From Planococcus lenghuensis (GTDB lineage Bacteria > Bacillota > Bacilli > Bacillales_A > Planococcaceae), in assembly GCF_001999905.1 (NCBI RefSeq), contig NZ_CP019640.1:2770001-2834000 (forward strand): a stretch of 64,000 bases of DNA, written 5' to 3'. A model generated the notes under the pieces. It ran no database searches and was not told the DNA's origin. It was given only the letters and a program-made list of their open reading frames with translations. Every line of letters begins with the position of its first letter. The stretch's first letter is position 1. The position numbers and the translations under genes were made by a program. Shown piece after piece: positions 23,554 through 32,230 of this stretch.

Positions 23554-25013
23554 TGTAACACCCCCCTTGAATCAAATTGGAGATCATTGTCCACTGGTTT
23601 ATTTGCACTTCTTGAATTTTCCATGTTAGCCAGGACATGATGCATGACAGCTTGCTCGATCTGATCCAACTGGCCATAAGGCAGACCGTTTTTCTTGGAA
23701 GATACGACGAAGTCAGCCTTACAAAAAATTGCTTCTTCGATAATATTTCGAACTAAACGTCCATTTCCATGGTTTTCCGGCTCTTCACCAATTTTTTGCA
23801 TAATAATTTTTCTGAAAACTTCTCCCGCTTTTTCTGTCATTTCATACTGCTTTTCTTTCAGCATCTTCTCTCCAATTTCCATCAACTCATCAATCTGATA
23901 GTCATCGAATGTGATTTGGGTACTGAATCGGGACTTCAAGCCTGGATTGGATTGTAAGAAAGCATTCATTTCTTGGGGATATCCAGCTAAGATAATGACT
24001 AATTCCTTTCGCTTGTCCTCCATTTCCTTCACTATCGTATCAATTGCTTCTCTCCCGAAATCATTCGCCTGACCACGAACCAGAGAGTAAGCTTCATCGA
24101 TGAACAGTACACCTTCTTTAGCTTCTTTTAATTTGCCTAATGTTTTGATGGCTGTATGCCCGATGTATTCGCCGACCAAATCGGCTCTGCCCACTTCCAC
24201 CAAATGGCCACTTTTTAAGACACCTAAAGACTTAAACAGCCGTGCAATAATCCGGGCAATAGTGGTTTTACCTGTGCCGGGATTTCCTGTAAAAACCATA
24301 TGCAGACTCGGCTGGTCTGCCTTAAGTCCTTTTTCCTGACGCAATTGGTTAAAGATAACTAAATTGCAAATTTCGTTAACTCGTTTTTTCACCCTTGTAA
24401 GTCCAATATATGAATCAAGTTCTCTCAATATGTCTTCTGTAGCAGGCTCCTTGGCAGATGTTTCTCCATGACCCTTTAAGTCTTCTCGGGCATCAAGGAC
24501 TTTTTCCATTTCATCAATCCAACCTAGGATATAACTTGTAGAATCATTGATTCCTGATCTTGAAACAGCGGTACGAATAGAAAACCTTGCTTTACGTAAT
24601 GATACCTGAATGCTTTTTACGTTTCTTTGAGTTATGTAAGGCATATGCTCGTCAATATCCCTGGCAACAGACAAGTTCTGTACAGCTAATGCAGCATGCG
24701 CAAATTGAACATACGGATTCCGGTCAGCATCACCTGTATGGTAAGAGATAGAGGACAGCCACTCTCTTTCCGCTTCTTCTGTTTCCCCTTTAGCTTCATG
24801 AAACTGAGCCAATTTTTGATGCCAGTTGCTCAGATAATGATAGAGCGGAATAAGTGAGTGGTGATCGGCTAATTGCACTTTCTCAATAAGCCTGTAAGCG
24901 CGGAGCAGATGATAACGGAACATCGATATATCTTCTACTGCCAGCGCCTCTTGTACTTCTTCATCAAGCTCAGCCATTGATTCATACAACATTCTCAATC
25001 TGGATGATTCCAT
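23550..25013 (-). CDS. CbbX/SpoVK-type AAA+ ATPase with N-terminal helical domain
   Basis: 487 residues. The N-terminal about 190 residues are helical and TPR-like. The AAA+ core has Walker A GNPGTGKTT (243-251), Walker B VLFIDEA (302-308), then LVIILAGYPQEM and the arginine-finger region SNPGLKSRFSTQI, ending in a helical lid (HGNGRLVRNIIEEA). This is the CbbX/SpoVK/EccA class, hexameric remodelling ATPases. The gene overlaps the next and starts next to the stop of the previous one, so it is tightly coupled in the chaperone-like operon. It may act as an unfoldase with the Hsp70 pair (inference). Confidence 0.88.
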   Translation of the reverse strand: MESSRLRMLYESMAELDEEVQEALAVEDISMFRYHLLRAYRLIEKVQLADHHSLIPLYHYLSNWHQKLAQFHEAKGETEEAEREWLSSISYHTGDADRNPYVQFAHAALAVQNLSVARDIDEHMPYITQRNVKSIQVSLRKARFSIRTAVSRSGINDSTSYILGWIDEMEKVLDAREDLKGHGETSAKEPATEDILRELDSYIGLTRVKKRVNEICNLVIFNQLRQEKGLKADQPSLHMVFTGNPGTGKTTIARIIARLFKSLGVLKSGHLVEVGRADLVGEYIGHTAIKTLGKLKEAKEGVLFIDEAYSLVRGQANDFGREAIDTIVKEMEDKRKELVIILAGYPQEMNAFLQSNPGLKSRFSTQITFDDYQIDELMEIGEKMLKEKQYEMTEKAGEVFRKIIMQKIGEEPENHGNGRLVRNIIEEAIFCKADFVVSSKKNGLPYGQLDQIEQAVMHHVLANMENSRSANKPVDNDLQFDSRGVLH

Positions 25014-26450
25014 TTAACCGTCCGCCTCTCTTCTGAACGTCTCAAAAAGTTGATCATTGAGTCTGTAAAGGGCCGGATAACGGGATATCATCTGTACTAC
25101 CGATTCCTGTAATGCGTAATCGGTCTCTTCCATGATGTCCAATTTAATAGAAGTCATCATTTCTTCTTTCTCATCTTCCGTATCAAAATACCGGAGATAA
25201 AACAAGACTAATCTCTTCACAGGGTAGCAAATGTCACTATCATCCATAAGAAGTTTCACTTCTTCGTGGCACTGTATAATATGATTACACATATCCATGA
25301 AGTCATTCAGCACATCTTCCCTCGTCTCAAAAAGAGTCGGATACTTCACTAAAACTCTTTTTATTGACCTCAATGTTTCCTTAGGGTTATAGAATGAACT
25401 GTCATGAAGATTCTCAAATGCTCTGTCTGTGAGTTCATTGAATTCTTCCTCTAAAAACTCATCACTAAATAGATACAAAATGAATAGATTTTTAACCCAT
25501 TCAATAACCTTTTGATCACGCTCAAGCTGATCAAATTCCCTATATATATCCGCTCTGTGAATAGCAGTTTCAACAAAATGATCCAGCTCTTCGGTTGATC
25601 CAGCCTGTTCCTTTTGTATAAAAGTAAGTAATGAAGCTGCATAGCTATAGAATTTCTGTCTATACAAAGCGAATCCTACATCCATTAATTCTTCCAATAT
25701 CACATTTTGTTTGCCCTCATGTTTATTCAACTGTTTCTTGCATCGAGCGATTGAAACTTCAAATTCTGATTGATTTTTTAAATAAGCAGCTATTTTTATT
25801 CTTTTCACCAAATAGTAGAACGCATGAAAATTCCCAGTCTTTTCTTGGCTAATGAAGGCTTGATCCAATGTCTTGAACGCCTTGTTTTCTTCGCCTGCTC
25901 TATTTGAATACAAATCAGCCAAAGCAAACAAATAGCTCATCTCATTTGGCATGCTGATATACATTTTTTTATAATACCTGATTGCTTCTTCCGTTTTCCC
26001 ACATTTCTCAAGTGCAATCCCATAGTCCAGTTGGTATGTCTTGTTATCAGGTTCCTCTTGGATAGCGATTTTGAATTGCCGAAGGGCTTCTGCATACTCT
26101 TCCAGATACAGAGAACATAACGCGCTGTAATGGCGGGTCTCTGTCTGCATGGGTGCAATCAGCAGAATTTCATTGAATAACCGTTTTGCATCTTCAAAGT
26201 CATCGGTTGCATAAGATTCCATTGCCTTTTTCTGCAGCGCTTCCAAACGATCTCCATGGATGATTGTTGCATCATATTTCTTTCGGGATTGCGGATTTTT
26301 CAGAAGATCATAAGCATTCCGGATCGACTTGAATTCTTCCGGATATTGATCAACCGGGTATTGCTTTACCACCTTAAAGTATGCTCTTTTGATTTCGTCG
26401 CTTGTGGAAGCCGGTTCTATTTCCAGTACCTGATAATGTGTCCGTTCCAA
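25014..26450 (-). CDS. J-domain-like/TPR protein, first gene of chaperone-like operon
   Basis: About 478 residues from a TTG at 26450 with GGAGGTG six bases upstream. An N-terminal J-like domain (THYQVLEIEPASTSDEIKRAY...KNPQSRKKYD) lacks HPD and has YPVDQYPEEF in the loop, paralleling the other J-like protein of the operon. The remainder is TPR-type helical repeats (YAEALRQFKIAIQEEP; KTEEAIRYYKKMYISMP), with no membrane segment. It probably presents clients or partners to Hsp70 in a way that does not use canonical HPD stimulation. Confidence 0.8.
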   Translation of the reverse strand: MERTHYQVLEIEPASTSDEIKRAYFKVVKQYPVDQYPEEFKSIRNAYDLLKNPQSRKKYDATIIHGDRLEALQKKAMESYATDDFEDAKRLFNEILLIAPMQTETRHYSALCSLYLEEYAEALRQFKIAIQEEPDNKTYQLDYGIALEKCGKTEEAIRYYKKMYISMPNEMSYLFALADLYSNRAGEENKAFKTLDQAFISQEKTGNFHAFYYLVKRIKIAAYLKNQSEFEVSIARCKKQLNKHEGKQNVILEELMDVGFALYRQKFYSYAASLLTFIQKEQAGSTEELDHFVETAIHRADIYREFDQLERDQKVIEWVKNLFILYLFSDEFLEEEFNELTDRAFENLHDSSFYNPKETLRSIKRVLVKYPTLFETREDVLNDFMDMCNHIIQCHEEVKLLMDDSDICYPVKRLVLFYLRYFDTEDEKEEMMTSIKLDIMEETDYALQESVVQMISRYPALYRLNDQLFETFRREADG

Positions 26451-26624
26451 GCTTTTCACCTCCAACTGAAACTTTCCCGTTTATTCCTCAGTCAAGATCA
26501 CCCGTCAATTTCAGGAACTATCATTCCTTCAAAAAATTGCATTTCGATATAATTATTCAACTTGGAATCGGCTCTATCGACTAACAAGAACAAATTATTC
26601 TTTCGACACAGACCATAAAACAAC

Positions 26625-27788
26625 CTACGCCCCCTCCACCTCTTGATGCAGCCTGGCAATCTGTTGCAACCCCGCGTTAAGGAGCGTAAAGATAAACACC
26701 CATGCAAGTAGGATCAGGACGATGAATCGGAAGTAAAATTGGTCGAAGGAATACAGTGGCATATCCCATACGGCATGCAGGATAATGGCGACACCCAACA
26801 GCCGGACAAACCGGAAGTCGAATAAATGATCTTTCATCAGGGAATGTTGCCCCTTCACATATACAAGTGCTGCCCCCGCAATTGCCGACCAGGCAACATG
26901 GGTACCAATTGCCATCCATGCCCGAAGGACAATCACATCGAGCATCATTTCATCTCCGAGGATAAAACCGGATGCACTATAGGCGTACCAAGCGTAACCC
27001 GCAGATTCAAAGGCTGCGAAACCTGCACCGATCGTGGCACCGATCAGCAGACCATTCAATATAAACTTGGGATTCAGCTTTTTGATGAAGTATGCGATGA
27101 TTCCGAGTTTCCCTGTTTCTTCTACAATTCCGATGATCATGGCTCCTGAAAAATCCACATCATCTACGGGGAGAAATGAATAAAGCACCAAGGTCAGCAC
27201 AAGCGAAGCGGCTCCGCCAACAAAAAACATCTTTGCAATCTCGTAAATGCTAATATTGCGGGGTGCGTTCATTTCCCAGAAGAAAATCAGCAGGGAAAAC
27301 GGCACCGCAAAGGAGCCGATCGTAATTAGTCCCGGAATCGATAACGGGTTCTCGAACATGAATGTACAGATATAGAGCAAAGCATAAGTCAGAAAAAAAG
27401 TGATGAACACCCGGGAAAACAGCCATGGTTTCGGCCACGAAGAAGAGATTTCATGTTCCTGCGGCGTCGTTATCCCGGTTCCCGCGATGAACAGCAGTTC
27501 CCCTTCTTCTTTTGAATGCTTTGCCAGTACAGCAGAGAACACTTCCCGCAAACTGACTTTCAGTTCCCCCTGTTCCCCGACGAGTGCATTCAGTTTTCCT
27601 GTCGCCTGCAATAATTGTTCCTTTACATGAAGCGGCTCAGGAGGAACCACTTTCCTTTCATCCACGAGAACCGGCTGCACGTAGGAATGGTGACTTGGGA
27701 CACGTTGCGGGAGAACACAGCCGCAAGATGTACAGAATTTCCCGTCTGTATTGATTTTCTCACCGCAGTTTCCACAAAACACGATCAA
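26625..27788 (-). CDS. zinc-ribbon PrsW-type intramembrane protease
   Basis: 387 residues. An N-terminal zinc ribbon (CGNCGEKINTDGKFCTSCGC, 5-24) and a linker precede about eight or nine membrane helices carrying the PrsW signatures: EETGK, FAAFESAGY, THVAWSAIAGAAL and LHAVWDMPL. PrsW proteins are glutamic-type membrane proteases; Bacillus PrsW clips the anti-sigma factor RsiW. Here a zinc ribbon is fused on, and the upstream overlapping gene is another zinc-ribbon membrane protein. It lies 175 bases before the chaperone-like operon on the same strand. Substrate unknown. Confidence 0.85.
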   Translation of the reverse strand: MIVFCGNCGEKINTDGKFCTSCGCVLPQRVPSHHSYVQPVLVDERKVVPPEPLHVKEQLLQATGKLNALVGEQGELKVSLREVFSAVLAKHSKEEGELLFIAGTGITTPQEHEISSSWPKPWLFSRVFITFFLTYALLYICTFMFENPLSIPGLITIGSFAVPFSLLIFFWEMNAPRNISIYEIAKMFFVGGAASLVLTLVLYSFLPVDDVDFSGAMIIGIVEETGKLGIIAYFIKKLNPKFILNGLLIGATIGAGFAAFESAGYAWYAYSASGFILGDEMMLDVIVLRAWMAIGTHVAWSAIAGAALVYVKGQHSLMKDHLFDFRFVRLLGVAIILHAVWDMPLYSFDQFYFRFIVLILLAWVFIFTLLNAGLQQIARLHQEVEGA

Positions 27789-29467
27789 TCACCTGCTCTC
27801 TTTCCATTCTGCCGATACCATCCGGTTGACGCACCAGGCCCCGTATTCGGCAATTCCTGCAATTTCCCACCCAGGAATCCATTTAAAAAGCCGCCCAGCC
27901 AGACGAAGACAAGCGCAAATAATGCGGAAGTGATAAATACATTGACCACATCAGAATTCACTTGAAAAAGCATGGCTTCGTAACCATATCCCCACAAATC
28001 ATCACCACTCGTATTCACTGTGAATTTCATACCGGTAAACAATTGGATAACCGTCATCACAGCCGCATAGACCAGACTGAACTTCAGCAATTCGACGAAC
28101 TTTTGTCTGTGCGTCTGGAATAACAGGTATCCGACAGTCGCAAGAAGCAGGGCTGGCACAACGAGACTCATTTTCAACAGAATCGGAATACCCCCATTGA
28201 TGAAAAACAATTCACCGATGAAGCTTAAGCTATACAGATCATCCAATCCCTTTAAGTCGTAATAGGAGCTGAATAATTGAAGCGAAAAGAATTCCCGATC
28301 TTCCCATTCAAGTGCACTGAAATCAAGCGGTATGAGATGGCTCAGATTCCAGACCCACATACCGAGCGGGCCGATCAGCAGCTTTTCTGCAGGAGAGCCA
28401 TAGAAATAATCCGATGTTCCATAAAACTGGTCAAAGAAACCGAAAAATACGAGATTAAAAAACGTGACACCGGTTAATGTGACAGCCGATGCAAGCGCAA
28501 TATACTGGACAATCGCCGGCTGCCGCTGCAGGAATGCCAATGTCCCTCTTCCCTGCAGGGCGAGTATTGCAGTCAGTCCTGATATCCCTGCCGCCATCAA
28601 CGTTCCGATTGCGAACGATTCGACTAAGGGGAAAGTGCCGATCACTTCCACTTCAATATAGGAATAATAGACATCAAGGCCATCACTGAAATGGAAACCT
28701 GCAACATAAGAAGCGATTGTAAGGAACACGCCATATGTAACGCTGAACAGCAGAATAGAGTTAAATACAGGCAGACCATTGCGCTTGATAAACCGGCTCA
28801 GGATCAAGCCGCCTGCGATCAACAATATAACCATAACAAGAAAGAAGGACATCGACGGATTTTGAATCAGCACTTCCATCCGTTCTTGGAAAAGTTCGGA
28901 GTCGTCACTGCTGATGACTTCGCCGCTGAACTCAAAATCGACAGTATGCAGGAGTGACACATAGGTAAAAAGGTTGTAGACGTCCGGAAAATCGATGTCC
29001 ATCCCGGTCTCTGCTGCCATTTCTTCCGAAAGCAGATTATCTAAATGCCGGATTTCTGCAGTTGATATCGCCCCGGCTGACTCCTTAACAATCGCTTGTT
29101 CCACTTGATCTTTCAAGAGAAACGAGGCAAGAAGCACAAGCAGGATTGTCAGTCCAGCTGCAGCCAACACTGCGGGATAAGACGTATCGGCGAAGAAACG
29201 ACTGACTCCACCAGACACTGCTTCCGTTTTTGGATGCGACGGAGCGGGCGGTACAGGAATAATGGCGGCAGATTCAATGATGCTATGAGAAATTCCGCAA
29301 TGCTGGCAATATTGCCCTGTTGAAGTGATTTCATTGCCGCAGCCGCCACAAAAACCGGTCGCTTTCCGGCTTATAACTGAATTACCAGATGGCAGGATCG
29401 CCTGTCCGTCAGCGGTACAATAATTTGAGAAAGCCGGATGCTGAAGACCGCATTCTTTACAGAACAT
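27785..29467 (-). CDS. double zinc-ribbon multi-pass membrane protein
   Basis: 560 residues with two N-terminal zinc ribbons, one degenerate (CKECGLQHPAFSNYCTADG) and one complete (CGGCGNEITSTGQYCQHCG), then about nine membrane helices with large outer loops. No transporter or enzyme signature is seen. It overlaps the PrsW-like gene by four bases, so the two are co-translated. Zinc-ribbon membrane proteins of this kind often sense or organise envelope processes; function here is unknown. Confidence 0.75.
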   Translation of the reverse strand: MFCKECGLQHPAFSNYCTADGQAILPSGNSVISRKATGFCGGCGNEITSTGQYCQHCGISHSIIESAAIIPVPPAPSHPKTEAVSGGVSRFFADTSYPAVLAAAGLTILLVLLASFLLKDQVEQAIVKESAGAISTAEIRHLDNLLSEEMAAETGMDIDFPDVYNLFTYVSLLHTVDFEFSGEVISSDDSELFQERMEVLIQNPSMSFFLVMVILLIAGGLILSRFIKRNGLPVFNSILLFSVTYGVFLTIASYVAGFHFSDGLDVYYSYIEVEVIGTFPLVESFAIGTLMAAGISGLTAILALQGRGTLAFLQRQPAIVQYIALASAVTLTGVTFFNLVFFGFFDQFYGTSDYFYGSPAEKLLIGPLGMWVWNLSHLIPLDFSALEWEDREFFSLQLFSSYYDLKGLDDLYSLSFIGELFFINGGIPILLKMSLVVPALLLATVGYLLFQTHRQKFVELLKFSLVYAAVMTVIQLFTGMKFTVNTSGDDLWGYGYEAMLFQVNSDVVNVFITSALFALVFVWLGGFLNGFLGGKLQELPNTGPGASTGWYRQNGKRAGD

Positions 29468-29479
29468 GATACCTGCCCC

Positions 29480-29944
29480 CTACTCTCTCGTACTGCCACA
29501 GCATGGGCAGAATTGAGCAGAAGCAGGCACCGTTTCAGCGCAGTACCGGCAGTCTCTTGTTTCTTCAATTGTTTTCTTCAATTGCTGTACCGGTGTACCA
29601 CAGGAACCGCAAAATTTACTGCCGTTAAGGATTTTGGAACCGCATTGCTGACAGCTCGTTTGCTCGGCTTCCAGCCTCATCGCCTGTTCTTTCCCCAGCT
29701 TGTAAATCTTTTTGTCGATGTCCAGAATAGCCTCACTGTACTCAGCAAAGTCCGGGTTGATGACCCGCTGAAGGCGTAACTCGCGATGCATTTTATCGCC
29801 CATCCGAAAAATAAGATGCTGCCGTTCCGTTCGCAATTTATCCACTGTCTTCTCAAGCTGGCCTGCTTCCTGATCTGAATGCACTTCAACCGTTTTCAGG
29901 GCGGCATACCTTCTCTGTTCTGTCTTATTCGCCACTTGCTGCAT
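29480..29944 (-). CDS. coiled-coil protein with C-terminal double zinc ribbon
   Basis: About 154 residues from the ATG at 29944 (GGAGGGAG nine bases upstream). Charged coiled coil (about 15-95), then two zinc ribbons: CQQCGSKILNGSKFCGSCG and CRYCAETVPASAQFCPCCG. Soluble, no enzyme motif. First gene of the three-gene zinc-ribbon unit, divergent from the TcaA-like gene at 30114. The shared zinc ribbons suggest that these proteins interact (inference). Confidence 0.75.
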   Translation of the reverse strand: MQQVANKTEQRRYAALKTVEVHSDQEAGQLEKTVDKLRTERQHLIFRMGDKMHRELRLQRVINPDFAEYSEAILDIDKKIYKLGKEQAMRLEAEQTSCQQCGSKILNGSKFCGSCGTPVQQLKKTIEETRDCRYCAETVPASAQFCPCCGSTRE

Positions 29945-30113
29945 GTCCCGTTTCTCCCTCCATGGTGATTTTCTTGTTTTATAGTTAAATAATAACATAT
30001 TGAATAATCCTTTATTCAGTAAAATTTACTATTTTTATTAGACCAATACATTCATTTAGACACACTCACATGGTATATTTAGCATAACTAAAACAAAAAA
30101 TGGAGGAAGCGAA

Positions 30114-31526
30114 ATGCAATGTACAAATTGTGGAGCGGAACGCAACGAATCACACAAGTTCTGTTTAAATTGCGGCACAGAATTCAGTCAAGCGCCGCTA
30201 GAACCTCAAGCACCACCTGCTGTCCGGAAACCGATTTCATCAAAACAAAGAAAATGGAGAGTGGCCGCTATCATCGCAGGAGCTGCTGTGCTTGCAACTG
30301 GGGTTGGCGGCCATCTTTACATGGAGGCCAAATATGATCCAGCGAGAACAATCGCAGCTATGAATCAGGCCTTCAGCACGAATCAGCCAGCTGAATTTCT
30401 TTCGTACTTTACTGTTGGAGAAGGCGTGATTGTGGATGATAAAGGATTTTATGCCTTTATGGAAGATCAGGACTGGCCGTACATCCGGGACTGGATCCAG
30501 GAAGAAACGAATTTGCTGAAGAATGAAGGGCTTGCCAATATCATCGAAGATACTGACGGCAATAAACTCATAACCGTTGTAAGCGAACCGGTCCTGTTCG
30601 GACTCTATGAGGACATCTCTTTCCTCGTCCATCCCGTCAATGTATTCACAGAATTCGATTTTGATGAATCGACGCTAACCGTCGGAGAGAAACTGATCGA
30701 AGGCAATAGCGGAGAGCGCATGGCGGTCGGCAAATTTCTGCCCGGGAATTATAAATGGAAAGCTGTTGCAGCGAGTACATATGCTCCAATCGAGGGATCA
30801 GGCACCGCTCACGTAAAAGGAAACGGATCAAACAGCTTCACAATCGAGCCGGATTTGAATGCCGGGATGGTCGAGCTTTCATCCGATGTTGCAGATGCCG
30901 TTTTATGGGTTAACGGAAAATCCACCAAAAAGACGGTGAAAGAGTTAGCTGAGTTTGGTCCAATACCTTACAACAAATCCGTTGAATTAACGGCGGAAAC
31001 CAAGAATGAGAATGGAGAGCTGGTAAAAGGGGAATTGGTCAAAATCGATTCCGGAAAAGCGCATATTACGTTTGCACATGTTCAGGAACGACAGGAAGCA
31101 CTGCGACAGCAAGCACGGGAAGAAGAGCAAATGGAGGAACTGGTCTATGAACACGAGTATTACATCCATGACTTCATCGATTCATTCCGATACGAATTCG
31201 AGTCCGCCTTAAATTACGCTGACTTTTCCTACATCGCCAGTTTTTTCCCGGCCGGCAGTAAAGTTCAGACAGAATACAGAGCAGATATCGACCGGCACGG
31301 ACGGATGGACGAGTACTATAATTACTACTTCGACTCCACGATTGTCACCGATATTGAAGCAGTCGACAGCGAGACACTCGTCGCTACTACCCAAGAAACA
31401 TTCACGTTCGAAAGCGGCAATGATTATTATGACTACATTAAAACGAAAGCTTATACAATCGACGTAGATGGCGGGTATTTCATCACGGACATTGAGACAC
31501 TGACTTCTGATTCGGAGCAGTATTAA
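30114..31526 (+). CDS. TcaA/YvbJ-like zinc-ribbon membrane protein
   Basis: 470 residues. Zinc ribbon CTNCGAERNESHKFCLNCG (3-21), one transmembrane helix (about 52-69, AAIIAGAAVLATGVGGHLY), then outer TcaA-type domains and a C-terminal NTF2-like domain (about 345-470; IDSFRYEFESALNYADFSYI...YDYIKTKAYTIDVDGGYFI). TcaA in Staphylococcus influences glycopeptide susceptibility and cell-wall behaviour. A GGAGGAAG site lies before the ATG. The same NTF2-like region recurs at the end of the dynamin encoded at 38124-41060. Confidence 0.85.
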   Translation: MQCTNCGAERNESHKFCLNCGTEFSQAPLEPQAPPAVRKPISSKQRKWRVAAIIAGAAVLATGVGGHLYMEAKYDPARTIAAMNQAFSTNQPAEFLSYFTVGEGVIVDDKGFYAFMEDQDWPYIRDWIQEETNLLKNEGLANIIEDTDGNKLITVVSEPVLFGLYEDISFLVHPVNVFTEFDFDESTLTVGEKLIEGNSGERMAVGKFLPGNYKWKAVAASTYAPIEGSGTAHVKGNGSNSFTIEPDLNAGMVELSSDVADAVLWVNGKSTKKTVKELAEFGPIPYNKSVELTAETKNENGELVKGELVKIDSGKAHITFAHVQERQEALRQQAREEEQMEELVYEHEYYIHDFIDSFRYEFESALNYADFSYIASFFPAGSKVQTEYRADIDRHGRMDEYYNYYFDSTIVTDIEAVDSETLVATTQETFTFESGNDYYDYIKTKAYTIDVDGGYFITDIETLTSDSEQY

Positions 31527-31587
31527 TAAACGCGGTTTAATATTGGTTGAAGAATAATTACTTGGAATTATTCTCCTTAGTAGCTAG

Positions 31588-31947
31588 CGCAGCCCGGCCT
31601 ATATCCTAGAGGCATTGCCGACGATCACCGTGGTGATTCTCGTAACCGGTCTCATCTCGGCCATTCTGTCAACGACCGGCAGCTTCTACTTGAACATCGC
31701 CAACAGCCTCGGTTACTTCTGGAAAAAAGCCAATAAAGCAGGCGCCATCTCCTCTGTCGTCTTCGGCTCCGGGTTCTTCATGACGCTGATGATTACAGAG
31801 GCGATCGCGCATGTTTACCAGGCACCGCTCTTTAGCTCGCCGGTTGGCTACTTCACTATGATTACTGGCAGCCTGGTAGCTGAAGCTGTTGTCAGACGCA
31901 CTAAATCAGTACAGGTAGGGCAACAGGCATCGCAACTTAACGAGTGA
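31588..31947 (+). pseudogene. remnant of a sodium:solute symporter-type transporter
   Basis: Open frame without a proper start, encoding hydrophobic segments (LPTITVVILVTGLISAILST; FWKKANKAGAISSVVFGSG; SPVGYFTMITGSLVAEAVV) that resemble C-terminal helices of SSS-family symporters. The sequence from SAILSTTGSFYLNIA to YFWKKANKAGA seems to skip helices, so it is both 5'-truncated and internally deleted. No ribosome site is visible. The family call is tentative. Confidence 0.5.
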
Positions 31948-31957
31948 ACACTCAAAG

Positions 31958-31999
31958 AAAATCCCCATTGTCAGCGCTAACTGACAATGGGGATTTTGA
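31958..31999 (+). terminator. strong intrinsic terminator
   Basis: AAAATCCCCATTGTCAG-CGCTAA-CTGACAATGGGGATTTT is a perfect 17-base stem just past the transporter remnant. The remaining gap to 32230 holds nothing recognisable. Confidence 0.85.
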
Positions 32000-32230
32000 C
32001 GTTGGAAATGTCGTTGCTCATAAAAGTCATGTCTCAAACACTCAATTAATTCAACAAAACCGGCTTTGGTTATTCACCAATGAAACCTTCCAAGTTCAGT
32101 CACTTTCGTTGAACCTCATCCGACGCCGATTGCAGTACTCGTTCTCAGTGTACTGTCTCGAAGGTGTTTTATATTACTCCAAAAGTTCATTTAAGTTCAG
32201 TAAATGTTGCTCACTAGGAGGTGTGACAAC

